DNA of 64,000 bases, from the NCBI RefSeq assembly GCF_000069945.1, contig NC_010545.1:2305220-2369219 (forward strand). The letters run 5' to 3'. Under the pieces are notes generated by a model that saw only the letters and a program-made list of their open reading frames with translations, searched no databases and was not told the origin of the DNA. This document shows, one piece after another, positions 54,805 to 63,390 of this stretch. Source of the stretch: Corynebacterium urealyticum DSM 7109. Lineage in GTDB: Bacteria > Actinomycetota > Actinomycetes > Mycobacteriales > Mycobacteriaceae. The position numbers and the translations under genes are program-made. The number at the start of each line of letters is the position of its first letter. Position 1 is the stretch's first letter.

Positions 54805-55128
54805 ATGTCGAACATCATCACGGTCACGCAGCAGACATTTAAGTCCACCGTTGTGGAGTCCGACCTGCCGGTACTCGTGGATTTCTGGGCCCAGTGGTGC
54901 CAGCCCTGCCTGCGCATGAACCCCAGCCTCGAAGAACTTGCCGAGGAGATGGACGGCCGCGCCGTTGTCGCGAAGGTCAACGTCGACGAAGAGCGCGCGC
55001 TCGCAGCGATGTTCCAGGTGATGTCCATCCCAGCCCTCATGGTTTTTAAGGACGGCAAGAAGGTCGCGGAATTCACGGGCCTGCAGCCGAAGGGCACCCT
55101 CGTCGAGAAGCTGGAATCCCTCGCCTAG
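54805..55128 (+). CDS. trxA: Thioredoxin with atypical WCQPC site
   Basis: A 107-aa thioredoxin next to its reductase. The active site reads FWAQWCQPCLRMNP in place of WCGPC; the Gln for Gly change between the two Cys would shift the redox potential. The cis-Pro loop (S-I-P-A-L-M-V-F) is intact. Start at ATG 54805 after GGAAAGGCAGG. The canonical WCGPC thioredoxin of this window lies at 1227-1613. The pair could divide the work. Confidence 0.93.
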   Translation: MSNIITVTQQTFKSTVVESDLPVLVDFWAQWCQPCLRMNPSLEELAEEMDGRAVVAKVNVDEERALAAMFQVMSIPALMVFKDGKKVAEFTGLQPKGTLVEKLESLA

Positions 55129-55184
55129 ACCGCGGGAAACCCTGGACCACCAGCAACTGTTCGGAAAGTAGGACGCAGCGAGCC

Positions 55185-56411
55185 GTGACGGATAAACAAC
55201 ACGCCGAGAACCACGCCCCCCGCGTGGGCCAGCAGAATGTGCTGCTCACCGTGGGCGATAAGAGCCCCCGGGTCGCCGAGGTGCGCAGCGCCCTCGCCCG
55301 GCTCGGCATGCTCTCCGATTACGGCGCCGCGCTCACGGCCTCCAATAACGAGCAGTGGTCTGAGGAAGAGGAGTTCTTCGACGCCGTTTTGGCCACCGCC
55401 CTGCGCGCCTTCCAGCAGCAGCGCGGCATCATCGCCGACGGCGTGATCAACGAGACCACCCTGCGTGCCCTGCGCGAGGCGTCCTACAAACTCGGCAACC
55501 GAGTGCTGAGCCTGCAGGACCCACAGTACGTCGGCGACGACGTCTCCGAACTCCAGTCCCAGCTCTACGACCTGGGCTTTTACACCGGTCGGGTGGACGG
55601 GCACTTCGGCCCAGACACCCACCAGGCAGTCACTCAGTACCAATTTGAGTACGGGCTGAACTCCGATGGCATGGTCGGTCCGGACACCCTCCGCGCACTG
55701 GCCTACCTGGGCCGCCGCATCACCGGCGGCTCCCCACACTCCATCCGCGAGAAGGAGATGATCCGCGCCGCAGGTCCGCAACTTTCCGGCAAGCGCGTCG
55801 TCATCGACCCGGGCTGCGGTGGCTCCGACGAGGGCACCGCTGTGAAGGGCCCCTTCGGCGCGATCACCGAGCAGGAGATCCTCTGGGACCTCGCCAACCG
55901 CCTGGAGGGGCGCATGATCTCCGCAGGCATGGAGACGATCCTCTCCCGCAGCCGCACGGCGAACCCCAGCGACACTGAGCGCGCGGACCTCGCCAATGCC
56001 TTCGGGGCAGACGTGGTGATCTCCCTGCGCACCGATAGCTACCCGAACGAGCGCGCAAACGGCGTGGCCAGCTTCTACTTCGGCTCCGAGAACGGCTCGA
56101 GGTCCATGGTCGGCGAGAAGCTCTCGGGCTACATCCAGCGCGAGATCGCCGCCCGCACCGACCTGCTGAATTGCCGCACCCACGCCCGCACGTGGGACAT
56201 CCTGCGGCTCACGAAGATGCCGACCGTGCAGGTCGTCCCCGGTTACCTGACGAACCCGGACGACGCGGCCGCGCTGACCTCGCCGGAGGTGCGCGACATC
56301 ATCGCGGAGGCCATCGTCGTCTCCGTGAAGCGCCTGTACCTGATGGATCAGGACAGTCACCGCACGGGGCAGTTCAGCTTCACGGAGCTGCTGCGCATCG
56401 AGCAGCAGTAG
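55185..56411 (+). CDS. cwlM: CwlM-type regulatory pseudo-amidase
   Basis: A 408-aa protein. Two peptidoglycan-binding motifs come first (residues ~20-90, S-P-R-V-A-E-V-R-S-A-L-A-R-L-G; and ~100-165, S-E-L-Q-S-Q-L-Y-D-L-G-F-Y-T). The amidase_3 fold (residues ~200-385) has DPGCGG where an active enzyme has the zinc-binding DPGHGG, and ISLRTD where it has the second His. This fits CwlM, which in mycobacteria is a cytoplasmic activator of MurA controlled by PknB. No signal peptide. GTG start 55185. Confidence 0.9.
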   Translation: MTDKQHAENHAPRVGQQNVLLTVGDKSPRVAEVRSALARLGMLSDYGAALTASNNEQWSEEEEFFDAVLATALRAFQQQRGIIADGVINETTLRALREASYKLGNRVLSLQDPQYVGDDVSELQSQLYDLGFYTGRVDGHFGPDTHQAVTQYQFEYGLNSDGMVGPDTLRALAYLGRRITGGSPHSIREKEMIRAAGPQLSGKRVVIDPGCGGSDEGTAVKGPFGAITEQEILWDLANRLEGRMISAGMETILSRSRTANPSDTERADLANAFGADVVISLRTDSYPNERANGVASFYFGSENGSRSMVGEKLSGYIQREIAARTDLLNCRTHARTWDILRLTKMPTVQVVPGYLTNPDDAAALTSPEVRDIIAEAIVVSVKRLYLMDQDSHRTGQFSFTELLRIEQQ

Positions 56412-56473
56412 GGAGCGGCTCTCTGGGGGTGAGAGGGGCTCCTAGCCTGCTAGGGGACAGAAAGCAGGACAAA

Positions 56474-56500
56474 GGCCGGGCATGCTGCCCGGCCTCTAGT
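56474..56500 (+). terminator. Terminator between cwlM and the GNAT-like gene
   Basis: A perfect 10-bp stem AGGCCGGGCA (56474-56483) / TGCCCGGCCT (56487-56496) with a TGC loop, then CTAG. It lies between convergent genes. Confidence 0.75.
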
Positions 56501-56604
56501 GTTGTGCTGGCGGTTCTGAGCTCAACGCGGGAGTTAGGGGTGCTGCGAAGGCAGCCAACTAAGCGTGGGATGAACGGAGCGCCCGAAGCGGAACCACAGA
56601 TTCT

Positions 56605-57429
56605 TTAGAAGGCCTCGCCCTCGCGGTCGAGAAAGAGGTTATACGCGCCGGAAACCTCGCGGCGGTAGCGCGGGTAGAGCTCGTGATCGTCCACGCGCTC
56701 GAACTCGGCCTCCTCAACCACGTCGATGGACAGCATTGGAGCCACACTGAGGGCGTCCTTCAGCAGGTTGCCCGTGTGAAGAGCCTCCGGCGTCTGCCAG
56801 CCACGATAAGCCTCTGGCACGTAGCTGGGGGCGTTTTCGATCCGCAAACTAGGGTCCAGGCTGGACCTGGAGCTTGCTGCGCTCGATGGGGAAGGGAAGG
56901 ACGGCGTCCCGCTGTACTCCAAACCCGCATCCTGCGCGAATCCACGTGCTTCCTGCTCCTGCTTCCGCAACAGCTCGTCAAGCGCGTCCTCGTCGCGGGC
57001 GAAGACCTCCACGGCGCTGAAGCCGCGACGGCCCGCCTCCACAAGGACCGTCTCGATCAGGCGGTGCTCCAGATAGAGGCCCATGAATGCGTCCTCAACG
57101 TACACATCACTCAGCAGGAGGGCGTCGGAGGACACGGTGGAGGGGAGGCCCTCCGCGCCCGGCAGGAAGCGCGTCGGGGCGAAGAAGACGGTCGCTGCGG
57201 GCTGCAGCTTGCGGCCCGGCACGCCCGTGCCTACGAAGGCGGTAAAGCCACAGGTGCCCCAGCTCATCAGCGTCCGCTGGATCCACAGCTGCTTATCGAA
57301 GGCAGGGTCCTCGGTATGGGTCGGCCCATACAACGGATCCCACGGCAGCGCCCAGAACGTGCTGTTCGCTGCGTCTTCCGTAATCTGCTCCGCGTTATCA
57401 AAGCTCAGAGCGCGGATTTCAACCTCCAC
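56605..57429 (-). CDS. GNAT-like protein in the Rv3916c position
   Basis: A 274-aa protein between cwlM and parB on the opposite strand to cwlM, as Rv3916c in M. tuberculosis. It has N-terminal strand-rich segments (V-E-I-R-A-L-S-F-D-N-A-E-Q), A-L-L-L-S-D-V-Y-V-E-D-A-F-M-G-L-Y-L-E-H-R-L-I-E-T-V-L-V, and a helix before A-V-E-V-F-A-R-D that would be the acetyl-CoA-binding part of a GNAT fold. The middle has a Ser/Pro-rich insert. The acetyltransferase call is weak; role in cell division or wall is only suggested by place. Confidence 0.7.
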   Translation of the reverse strand: MEVEIRALSFDNAEQITEDAANSTFWALPWDPLYGPTHTEDPAFDKQLWIQRTLMSWGTCGFTAFVGTGVPGRKLQPAATVFFAPTRFLPGAEGLPSTVSSDALLLSDVYVEDAFMGLYLEHRLIETVLVEAGRRGFSAVEVFARDEDALDELLRKQEQEARGFAQDAGLEYSGTPSFPSPSSAASSRSSLDPSLRIENAPSYVPEAYRGWQTPEALHTGNLLKDALSVAPMLSIDVVEEAEFERVDDHELYPRYRREVSGAYNLFLDREGEAF

Positions 57430-57621
57430 GGGCTCTCCCTCCCTGATGAGCTTAAAACGGTCGGCTCAACTATCGCGTGATGATGTGTCTGTGCGGGGCA
57501 AGCAACGCTGGGAACCTCGTGGGCTCGGCCGGCATGGGCCGGATGTTGCTTCTGGGGCTATTTTATGACGGCCGCCCGCCCCATGAGGAGATTTAGAAAA
57601 TCAGCCCGAAAAACCTTGAAT

Positions 57622-57637
57622 TGTTTCACGTGAAACA
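57622..57637. promoter_or_regulatory. parS site 1
   Basis: TGTTTCACGTGAAACA, the full 16-bp palindromic ParB-binding site, 17 bases beyond the parB stop. Confidence 0.95.
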
Positions 57638-57653
57638 ATTGCGGGCGCAGAAA

Positions 57654-59105
57654 CTACTGTTCGCCGCCGCCGAGGATCTCAATGATGCGGTCAAAGTCCT
57701 CCTGGCCACCGAACTCCACGACGATACGGCCCCGCTTCTTGCCCATCTGGACGCTGACCTTGGTCTCCAGGGTGTCCGCGAAGTCATCCACCCAGCTGTT
57801 CACGTAGTCCGGCAGGGGGGCAGGGGTGCGCTGCTTGCGCTCCTGCTTCTGGCTCTCGCCCCGGTTCATCAGCGTGACCGCCTCTTCCGTGGCGCGGACG
57901 CTCAAGCCCTCGGCGACGATACGATCTGCCAGCTGTGCCTGCGCTTCCTCTCCGCCCTTGAGCGCGAGCAGGGCGCGGGCATGACCGGCGCTGAGAACAC
58001 CGGCGCTCACGCGTCGCTGCACCGCGACGGGCAGCTGGAGCAGACGGATCATGTTCGCAATAAGGGAGCGGGAGCGCCCAATACGCTTGGCCAGCTGCTC
58101 CTGGGTGACGCCGAACTCCTCCAGCAGCTGCTGATAAGCGGCGGCCTCCTCAAGCGGGTTCAGCTGCACGCGGTGGATATTCTCCAGCAGCGCGTCGCGC
58201 AGCATCGCATCGTCCTGCGTCTCGCGGACGATAGCCGGGATCGTCTCCAGGCCAGCCTTCTTGGATGCGCGAAGGCGGCGCTCACCCATGATGAGTTCAT
58301 AGGGAGCAGGCGCCCCGCTAACCGGGCGCACCACGATAGGTTGCATGAGCCCGAACTCCCGGATGGAGTGGACCAGCTCGTTCAGCTGCTCCTCGTCGAA
58401 GACGGAGCGCGGCTGCTTCGGGTTCGTCGTGATCGCGTCGAGCGGGAGCTCCTGATAGGTCGCGCCGAAGCTATCCGCATTCGAGAGCTCCGGGCCCCCG
58501 GCCTCACCCTGCGATTCGGCCGAGCCTTGCAGTTCGGTCAACTCCTGTGGCGCAGTGGAGCCCTTCGTGTGGGACGAGTCCTTAGCCCCACGAGAACGGG
58601 GAGCATCGGCCTTTGTCGAGGCGCCACCCTTCGCGACCTTCGAGCCCGCGGCCCCCTTGGCATACGAAGCGTGCGCTTCACCAGATGCTGCGGAGGCGGA
58701 TTTTTGGGTCGGCGCACCCGTGTTCTCGCCCATACTGGAGGTTGGGCGATTAACGTCACTGTGACGAATATCGGTACCACCGGCGTCGGCGCCCGACGCG
58801 GAAGCACCGCGCGCAGCATCGCCGGAATCCTGACCCGTGGCACGGCGGGCGGCAGCACCGCCGGCGCCACCGCCGCCAAGAATGACGTCGGCCGCACCAT
58901 TTCCCAGCCCCGGGCGAGATGGGCCGGTCGGGATCAGGCTCGCAAGCCCGCGGCCCAGCCCACCGCGTCGGGTGGCCTCCCGGTCGGGGAGGGCCGCCGG
59001 CATCGCCGGCTTGCGGGCCGCCCCGCGAGGCGCCTTCGCGCCACCCTGAGCGCTCGAAGCCTTCTTAGATGCCGAATCCTTCTTAGCCACGGTCTTTACC
59101 TTCAA
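57654..59105 (-). CDS. parB: Chromosome partitioning protein ParB
   Basis: A 483-aa CTP-dependent DNA clamp that loads at parS. N-terminal ParA-contact motif [14 protein letters not shown] (about residue 46). A ~140-residue Ala/Gly/Ser-rich linker is much longer than in most ParB proteins. CTP-binding core follows ([13 protein letters not shown]), then the helix-turn-helix ([16 protein letters not shown]) and a C-terminal dimer domain. Start ATG 59105. Confidence 0.96.
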   Translation of the reverse strand: MKVKTVAKKDSASKKASSAQGGAKAPRGAARKPAMPAALPDREATRRGGLGRGLASLIPTGPSRPGLGNGAADVILGGGGAGGAAARRATGQDSGDAARGASASGADAGGTDIRHSDVNRPTSSMGENTGAPTQKSASAASGEAHASYAKGAAGSKVAKGGASTKADAPRSRGAKDSSHTKGSTAPQELTELQGSAESQGEAGGPELSNADSFGATYQELPLDAITTNPKQPRSVFDEEQLNELVHSIREFGLMQPIVVRPVSGAPAPYELIMGERRLRASKKAGLETIPAIVRETQDDAMLRDALLENIHRVQLNPLEEAAAYQQLLEEFGVTQEQLAKRIGRSRSLIANMIRLLQLPVAVQRRVSAGVLSAGHARALLALKGGEEAQAQLADRIVAEGLSVRATEEAVTLMNRGESQKQERKQRTPAPLPDYVNSWVDDFADTLETKVSVQMGKKRGRIVVEFGGQEDFDRIIEILGGGEQ

Positions 59106-59155
59106 TCCAAAGTTGTGATGATGGGGGAGGCGGGATCTGCCCGGAAACCGGGCAT

Positions 59156-59171
59156 TGTTTCACGTGAAACA
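59156..59171. promoter_or_regulatory. parS site 2
   Basis: TGTTTCACGTGAAACA between parA and parB, 51 bases upstream of the parB start. Confidence 0.95.
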
Positions 59172-59180
59172 TTCGAGGGT

Positions 59181-60113
59181 TTAGATGTTGTGCAGCTCCG
59201 GTGCGATGCCGATCGGGGCGGTCTCCTCGCTCGGGAGGTAGTCGCCACGCTTGGCGAACTCGACAGCGGCGTCGAAGTAGGCCAGGGCGCCGCGCGAACC
59301 ACCGTCGTACTGGAGAACGGTCTGGCCGTAACCCGGAGCCTCAGACACCTTGACGGAGCGCGGGATGTGGTTATCCAGAACCACGGAACCAAAGTGGTTT
59401 CGAACCTCGTCGGAGACCTGCTCGGAGAGCTTCGTGCGCCCGTCGTACATGGTCAGCAGTACGGCACTGATGTGCAGGTTTTTGTTGAGGTTCTCGCGGA
59501 TCATCGAGATGTTATTCAGCAGCTGGCCCACGCCCTCCAGCGCGTAGTACTCGCACTGGATGGGGATAAGCACCTCATCGACCGCGGTCATCGCGTTGAT
59601 GGTCAGCAGGCCGAGGGAAGGCGGGCAGTCGATAAATACGTAGTCAAAGCCCTGCTCAGCGAGAAAGTCATCGTTGATCGCATCAACCAAGCGGTACTCG
59701 CGCCGCACCATCGAGACGAGCTCGATCTCGGAGCCAGCCAGGTCGATGGTTGCTGGGATCGTATAGACGTTCTCGTTCACCGGATTCTGCTGCATCACCT
59801 CGGCGGCAGTCATCTCACCGATCAGCAGCTCGTAGCTGGAAGGGGTGCCCATCCGGTGCTCGGCGTCCAGCGCGGTAGACGCATTGCCCTGCGGGTCCAG
59901 GTCGATAACGAGGACCTTGAGGCCATGCAAGCCCAGCGCCCAGGCGAGGTTCACCGTGGAGGTGGTCTTACCCACCCCGCCCTTCTGGTTGGCGATGGTG
60001 ATCTTCCGGGGCTTCTTCGGCTTCGGAAGTTTCAGGTTGTGGGAGTTCTGCATCTTGGCAGCCTGGCGCGCAGCCTGCGCGATTGGGGTGTCATCCCACT
60101 GCATTGGTGCCAC
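59181..60113 (-). CDS. parA: Chromosome partitioning ATPase ParA
   Basis: A 310-aa Walker-type ATPase of the ParA/Soj family that moves ParB-parS complexes. The deviant Walker A motif is K-G-G-V-G-K-T-T-S-T-V-N-L-A (about residue 46). Walker B region D-Y-V-F-I-D-C-P-P-S-L-G-L-L-T and V-L-I-P-I-Q-C-E-Y-Y-A-L-E-G follow. N-terminal ~35 residues are basic. Start has no strong Shine-Dalgarno (GATAGGTAGTGGCACC). Followed by parB with parS between. Confidence 0.96.
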   Translation of the reverse strand: MAPMQWDDTPIAQAARQAAKMQNSHNLKLPKPKKPRKITIANQKGGVGKTTSTVNLAWALGLHGLKVLVIDLDPQGNASTALDAEHRMGTPSSYELLIGEMTAAEVMQQNPVNENVYTIPATIDLAGSEIELVSMVRREYRLVDAINDDFLAEQGFDYVFIDCPPSLGLLTINAMTAVDEVLIPIQCEYYALEGVGQLLNNISMIRENLNKNLHISAVLLTMYDGRTKLSEQVSDEVRNHFGSVVLDNHIPRSVKVSEAPGYGQTVLQYDGGSRGALAYFDAAVEFAKRGDYLPSEETAPIGIAPELHNI

Positions 60114-60155
60114 TACCTATCCTCCGTCCGTCGCGATCCTTGAGATCGCTGCGAT

Positions 60156-60171
60156 GTTTCACGTGAAACAA
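60156..60171. promoter_or_regulatory. parS site 3
   Basis: TGTTTCACGTGAAACA between rsmG and parA. Confidence 0.95.
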
Positions 60172-60190
60172 TTTCCTTGAGGCGCTGGTT

Positions 60191-60985
60191 TTAACGCGCC
60201 TTTTCCACAATGACGGCGAAGGTGGATTCCTCCAGCACGCCCTCGCCCAGCTCAACTACGGAGCGTTTCCCTCCGCCAACCTTATCAATCTGGGCCTTAT
60301 CCCGCTCCAGCTCTTCAGCTACGGAACTGCCCTTCAAAGCACGCATCTGCCCACCCACACGGGCGAGGGGGAGGGACCACTGGCAGAGACGGCCCAGCGG
60401 TGCGACGGCGCGGGAGGTGACGACGTCCGCGCCCGCCAGCTTCCGGACAATTGCCTTTTCTTCCGCGCGTCCACGGTGGACCTCGACGTTGTCCAGGCCA
60501 AGGTCCTCGACAACCTCCTCGAGGAACTTGGTGCGGCGCAGGAGCGGCTCCAGCAGCTGAACCTTCACATTCGGCCGCGCGATGGCCAGCGGGATGCCCG
60601 GAAGGCCCGCGCCGGAGCCGACGTCGATGACTCGCTCGCCGTCCTCGATGATCTCCTCGAGCACTGCGGAGTTCATGATGTGGCGATCCCAGATGCGCGG
60701 CACTTCGCGAGGACCGATGAGCCCGCGCTGGATCCCGGCAGTCTCGAGCCACTGGGCGTAACGCTCGGCCAGGGGAGCGCGGTCACCAAAGACCTCAACC
60801 AGGTTCTCTGGACGCAGCCCATCGACCTGCAGCTCGCCCCCGTGGTTATCCGGCGTTAGGGACGTGATCTGCTGCTCACGGGCAGAGCCGCCGGCCGCCG
60901 CGGCACCCTTGTTGGAATCCGCAGAAGCCGGGTTGGGGGATTGGTTTCTCGAAGCGTCAGAATCACGATGTTTCACGTGAAACAT
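60191..60985 (-). CDS. rsmG: 16S rRNA m7G527 methyltransferase RsmG (GidB)
   Basis: A 264-aa SAM-dependent methyltransferase acting on G527 of 16S rRNA. SAM motif V-I-D-V-G-S-G-A-G-L-P-G-I-P-L-A with later L-E-P-L-L-R-R-T-K-F-L and V-T-S-R-A-V-A-P-L. A ~50-residue N-terminal extension precedes the fold. Start at ATG 60985; codons 1-6 spell M-F-H-V-K-H because parS site 4 overlaps the start codon. A frame upstream to 61102 has no Shine-Dalgarno. Confidence 0.93.
   Translation of the reverse strand: MFHVKHRDSDASRNQSPNPASADSNKGAAAAGGSAREQQITSLTPDNHGGELQVDGLRPENLVEVFGDRAPLAERYAQWLETAGIQRGLIGPREVPRIWDRHIMNSAVLEEIIEDGERVIDVGSGAGLPGIPLAIARPNVKVQLLEPLLRRTKFLEEVVEDLGLDNVEVHRGRAEEKAIVRKLAGADVVTSRAVAPLGRLCQWSLPLARVGGQMRALKGSSVAEELERDKAQIDKVGGGKRSVVELGEGVLEESTFAVIVEKAR
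60969..60984. promoter_or_regulatory. parS site 4, overlapping the rsmG start
   Basis: TGTTTCACGTGAAACA occupies codons 1-6 of rsmG. ParB spreading here could affect initiation of rsmG transcripts. Confidence 0.95.
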
Positions 60986-61291
60986 TCTAGTGGCTTTCCA
61001 CGACAACCCAACTTTCTCCCAGAACGGGTGGAAAGGGGAACGCGGGGACGTCCCAACGGAAAGCCGGGCAAGAAGGGGAGCGGCCCGGTAACGAAGCGAC
61101 ACGGGTAGACAGGCGGACCAAGCAACGAAGGAAAGGAACCCGACCGGAAAGCGAAGAACCGGCAGGAAAAGCCTCCGGGATGGATAAGCGGATGATCACA
61201 CGGTGCGAAAGCACGGGGCGTCGACGTCCCTCAAAAGACAAAGAAAAAGCGCCACACGGCGAACCGTGCGACGCTATGCGGAGAACCGAAA
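60986..61291. other. 306-base gap between rsmG and yidC
   Basis: No gene is seen, including jag/khpB, which sits here in mycobacteria (Rv3920). The right end holds the yidC terminator and the rest presumably carries the rsmG promoter. The stretch is purine-rich on the plus strand (GGAAAG and GAAGG runs). Confidence 0.5.
61231..61274 (-). terminator. Terminator of yidC
   Basis: On the minus strand GCGTCGCACGG-TTCG-CCGTGTGGCGC (61274-61249) with two G-U pairs, then TTTTTCTTTGTCTTTT. Very strong. Confidence 0.85.
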
Positions 61292-62266
61292 CTACTTCTT
61301 CCGCTTCTTATTATTCTGCGGCTTCGCGCCCGGCTTCGGGGCGGAGGTGCGGCGAGCCTCGAGCTTCGCCTGGCGCTCCTCCTCCTCTTCCTTATCCATG
61401 ATGCCGAACAGGATGCGCTGCTGGATGAAAGTCCACAGACCGTTGGTGAACATGTACAGGGCCAGACCAACCTGCCAGAGGAAACCACCGGCGAGGATGA
61501 TCAGCGGCATGAACCACAGCATGATGCGCTGCATCATGTCCATCTGCATCTGCATCTGCTGAGCCTTCAGGTCATCAGCTGCCGGCTTCGGGTTATTCGC
61601 CTGACGCTTCTTATTGCGGTTCAGGGACAGGCGAGCGGTGAAGTGCATAATCACCGCAGCGCCCAGCATCAGCGGCAGGACCACGGCGATGATGTTCGCC
61701 TTCGTGAAGTCCGGGGCGATGCCTGCCGGGGAGAAGGCGCCGTAACCGGAGGGGTCCATGGAGATATAGGAGGACAGCGGCGCACCGAACAGGCGGGCGT
61801 CGAGGAAGGACTGCACCTCTTCCACGCCGAAGACGTAGTTCGGGGTGTTACGGGTCTCCTCAATGCTCATGCCGAGCTGCCCAGTGCCCGTGCCGGTGCG
61901 GTTGAAGGAACGCAGCACGTGGAACAGGCCGATGAAGATCGGCATCTGAACCAGCATCGGGAGGCAGGCCGCCATCGGGCGGACACCCATCTCCTGCTGC
62001 GCCTTGCGCACCTCAACCATCAGCTTCTGCTGATCATTGGCGTACTTGCGCTGGAGTTCCTTCATCTTCGGCTGGAACTCCTGCATCTTGCGCGAGGAGC
62101 GGAGCTGGTTAGCGGTGGGCTTGACCAGCAGGATACGGATGGTCACCACGAGGAAGACGATGGAAAGCGCCCACGTGATGCCCGCGGTCGGGTCGAGCAC
62201 ATAGCCAAACACTTTGTGCCAGAACCACAGGACCGCTGAAATCGGGTAATAAATAAAATTCAGCAC
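61292..62266 (-). CDS. yidC: Membrane protein insertase YidC
   Basis: A 324-aa insertase for inner-membrane proteins. The gram-positive-type five-helix core starts F-I-Y-Y-P-I-S-A-V-L-W-F-W-H. The first cytoplasmic loop (M-Q-E-F-Q-P-K-M-K-E-L-Q-R-K-Y-A-N-D) and M-G-V-R-P-M-A-A-C-L-P-M-L-V-Q-M-P-I-F-I-G-L-F-H are diagnostic. The C-terminal tail is Lys/Arg-rich (NNKKRKK), as in ribosome-binding forms. 75 bases separate it from yidD. Confidence 0.95.
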   Translation of the reverse strand: MLNFIYYPISAVLWFWHKVFGYVLDPTAGITWALSIVFLVVTIRILLVKPTANQLRSSRKMQEFQPKMKELQRKYANDQQKLMVEVRKAQQEMGVRPMAACLPMLVQMPIFIGLFHVLRSFNRTGTGTGQLGMSIEETRNTPNYVFGVEEVQSFLDARLFGAPLSSYISMDPSGYGAFSPAGIAPDFTKANIIAVVLPLMLGAAVIMHFTARLSLNRNKKRQANNPKPAADDLKAQQMQMQMDMMQRIMLWFMPLIILAGGFLWQVGLALYMFTNGLWTFIQQRILFGIMDKEEEEERQAKLEARRTSAPKPGAKPQNNKKRKK

Positions 62267-62341
62267 GTCTGGAGGGATCCTCTACTTTTCGGACGTCTCA
62301 AAATCTTGCGGAGTCTCTTCAGGCTTGGGCTTAGCCCTGCG

Positions 62342-62740
62342 CTAGCGGGGCGGAACGGGGTCCCACCCGCCCGGATGCCAAGGGGCACAGCGCAACAGCC
62401 GACCTATTGACAGTAACAGCCCCTTGAACAGACCATGCCTTTCCAACGCCGTGAGAGCGTAATTACTGCAGGTCGGCTCGAAGCGGCATGATGGCCCCAT
62501 TTTAAGGGGCGAAAGAAATTCTTGATAGGCCAGCACTGCTCGCCGAGCCATCGCGGCACGGCCAGTGACGCGGCGACGCGCGGTACGGCTGTCGGCGCCG
62601 GGCTTGAAGTCAGCCTGGGAGCCGGGGTTGCGGTGGGATTCGGTGCCGGGCTGTGAGCTGTGCTCAGCGGGCTGAGCACTGCGCTCACTAGGCTTAGCGC
62701 CACGCTCAGCGGGAGAGCCGGGAGAGGCAGCGTCGCACAT
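62342..62740 (-). CDS. yidD: Membrane protein insertion factor YidD
   Basis: A 132-aa protein. The C-terminal ~70 residues are the YidD fold: [24 protein letters not shown], then [12 protein letters not shown]. The first ~60 residues are a low-complexity Ser/Ala/Pro/Glu stretch with imperfect repeats. ATG 62740 has AAGGAG upstream and overlaps the rnpA end by 35 bases. An internal ATG at 62551 would give a typical short YidD but lacks a Shine-Dalgarno. Confidence 0.85.
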   Translation of the reverse strand: MCDAASPGSPAERGAKPSERSAQPAEHSSQPGTESHRNPGSQADFKPGADSRTARRRVTGRAAMARRAVLAYQEFLSPLKMGPSCRFEPTCSNYALTALERHGLFKGLLLSIGRLLRCAPWHPGGWDPVPPR

Positions 62741-63089
62741 CGGACTCCAACTCCTTACTGCTAGCCTCCGCGCTGCCGGGAAGGGCGCGCACCACCACAA
62801 AGCTGGTCTCCTGCAGCTGCGGGGACGCCGCGGTGGCGTCCTCATCGATGATGGTGGCCAGGACGGCGCGCAACTTGCGGGAGACAGCGTGGCGGACCAC
62901 GGCGTTGCCGACCGCCTTGGAGACGATGAGGCCCGCGCGAGGTCCGCCGGTCAGCTCCAGCGGGGCGTCGGGGCCTGGCTCCGGGGTCCAGAGGTGGACG
63001 ACGAGGGTGCGGCTACCCTTGCGCGCACCCTTCTTCACCACGGTGCTAAACAGCGCTGAGGAGCGGAGACGGTGTTCCGGTGCCAGCAT
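62706..63089 (-). CDS. rnpA: Ribonuclease P protein component
   Basis: A 127-aa basic protein that helps RNase P RNA cut tRNA leaders. [21 protein letters not shown] at the N-terminus and the central [24 protein letters not shown] are the family signature. Start at ATG 63089 after AAGGAG. The frame continues upstream to 63206 but crosses a terminator. Overlaps yidD. Confidence 0.95.
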   Translation of the reverse strand: MLAPEHRLRSSALFSTVVKKGARKGSRTLVVHLWTPEPGPDAPLELTGGPRAGLIVSKAVGNAVVRHAVSRKLRAVLATIIDEDATAASPQLQETSFVVVRALPGSAEASSKELESDVRRCLSRLSR

Positions 63090-63160
63090 GGGCAGCTCCT
63101 TGGTGGTTGGGTCGGTGCGCGAGGGGTGTTGGCTACCCGCCCCGCATAAAGGTGAAATTA

Positions 63161-63195
63161 CAGCAAAAACGGCGCCCACCGAGTGGCAGGCGCCG
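63161..63195 (-). terminator. Attenuator-like terminator between rpmH and rnpA
   Basis: CGGCGCC (63170-63176) and GGCGCCG (63189-63195) with a 12-base loop that can itself pair (CACC/GGTG type); on the minus strand TTTTTGCTG follows. It could lower rnpA output relative to rpmH. Confidence 0.6.
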
Positions 63196-63246
63196 GAGCT
63201 TCCCACGTGGTGGGAGAGTGTGCGACCAAGCTGGCCGCCCGCTCAA

Positions 63247-63384
63247 TTAAGCGGTCAGGGACTTGCGGCCCTTACGACGACGTGCGGACACGATCGCGCG
63301 ACCTGCGCGGGTGCGCATGCGGGTGCGGAAGCCGTGCACGCGTGCGCGACGGCGGTTATTAGGCTGGTAAGTACGCTTCGACAC
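63247..63384 (-). CDS. rpmH: 50S ribosomal protein L34
   Basis: A 45-aa protein, too short for many gene finders. Begins (GTG) [19 protein letters not shown] and ends [10 protein letters not shown], the full bL34 pattern. GTG start at 63382-63384 has AAGGAG 9 bases upstream. First gene of the leftward rpmH-rnpA-yidD-yidC block, and the last gene before oriC. Confidence 0.95.
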   Translation of the reverse strand: MSKRTYQPNNRRRARVHGFRTRMRTRAGRAIVSARRRKGRKSLTA

Positions 63385-63390
63385 GGTACT

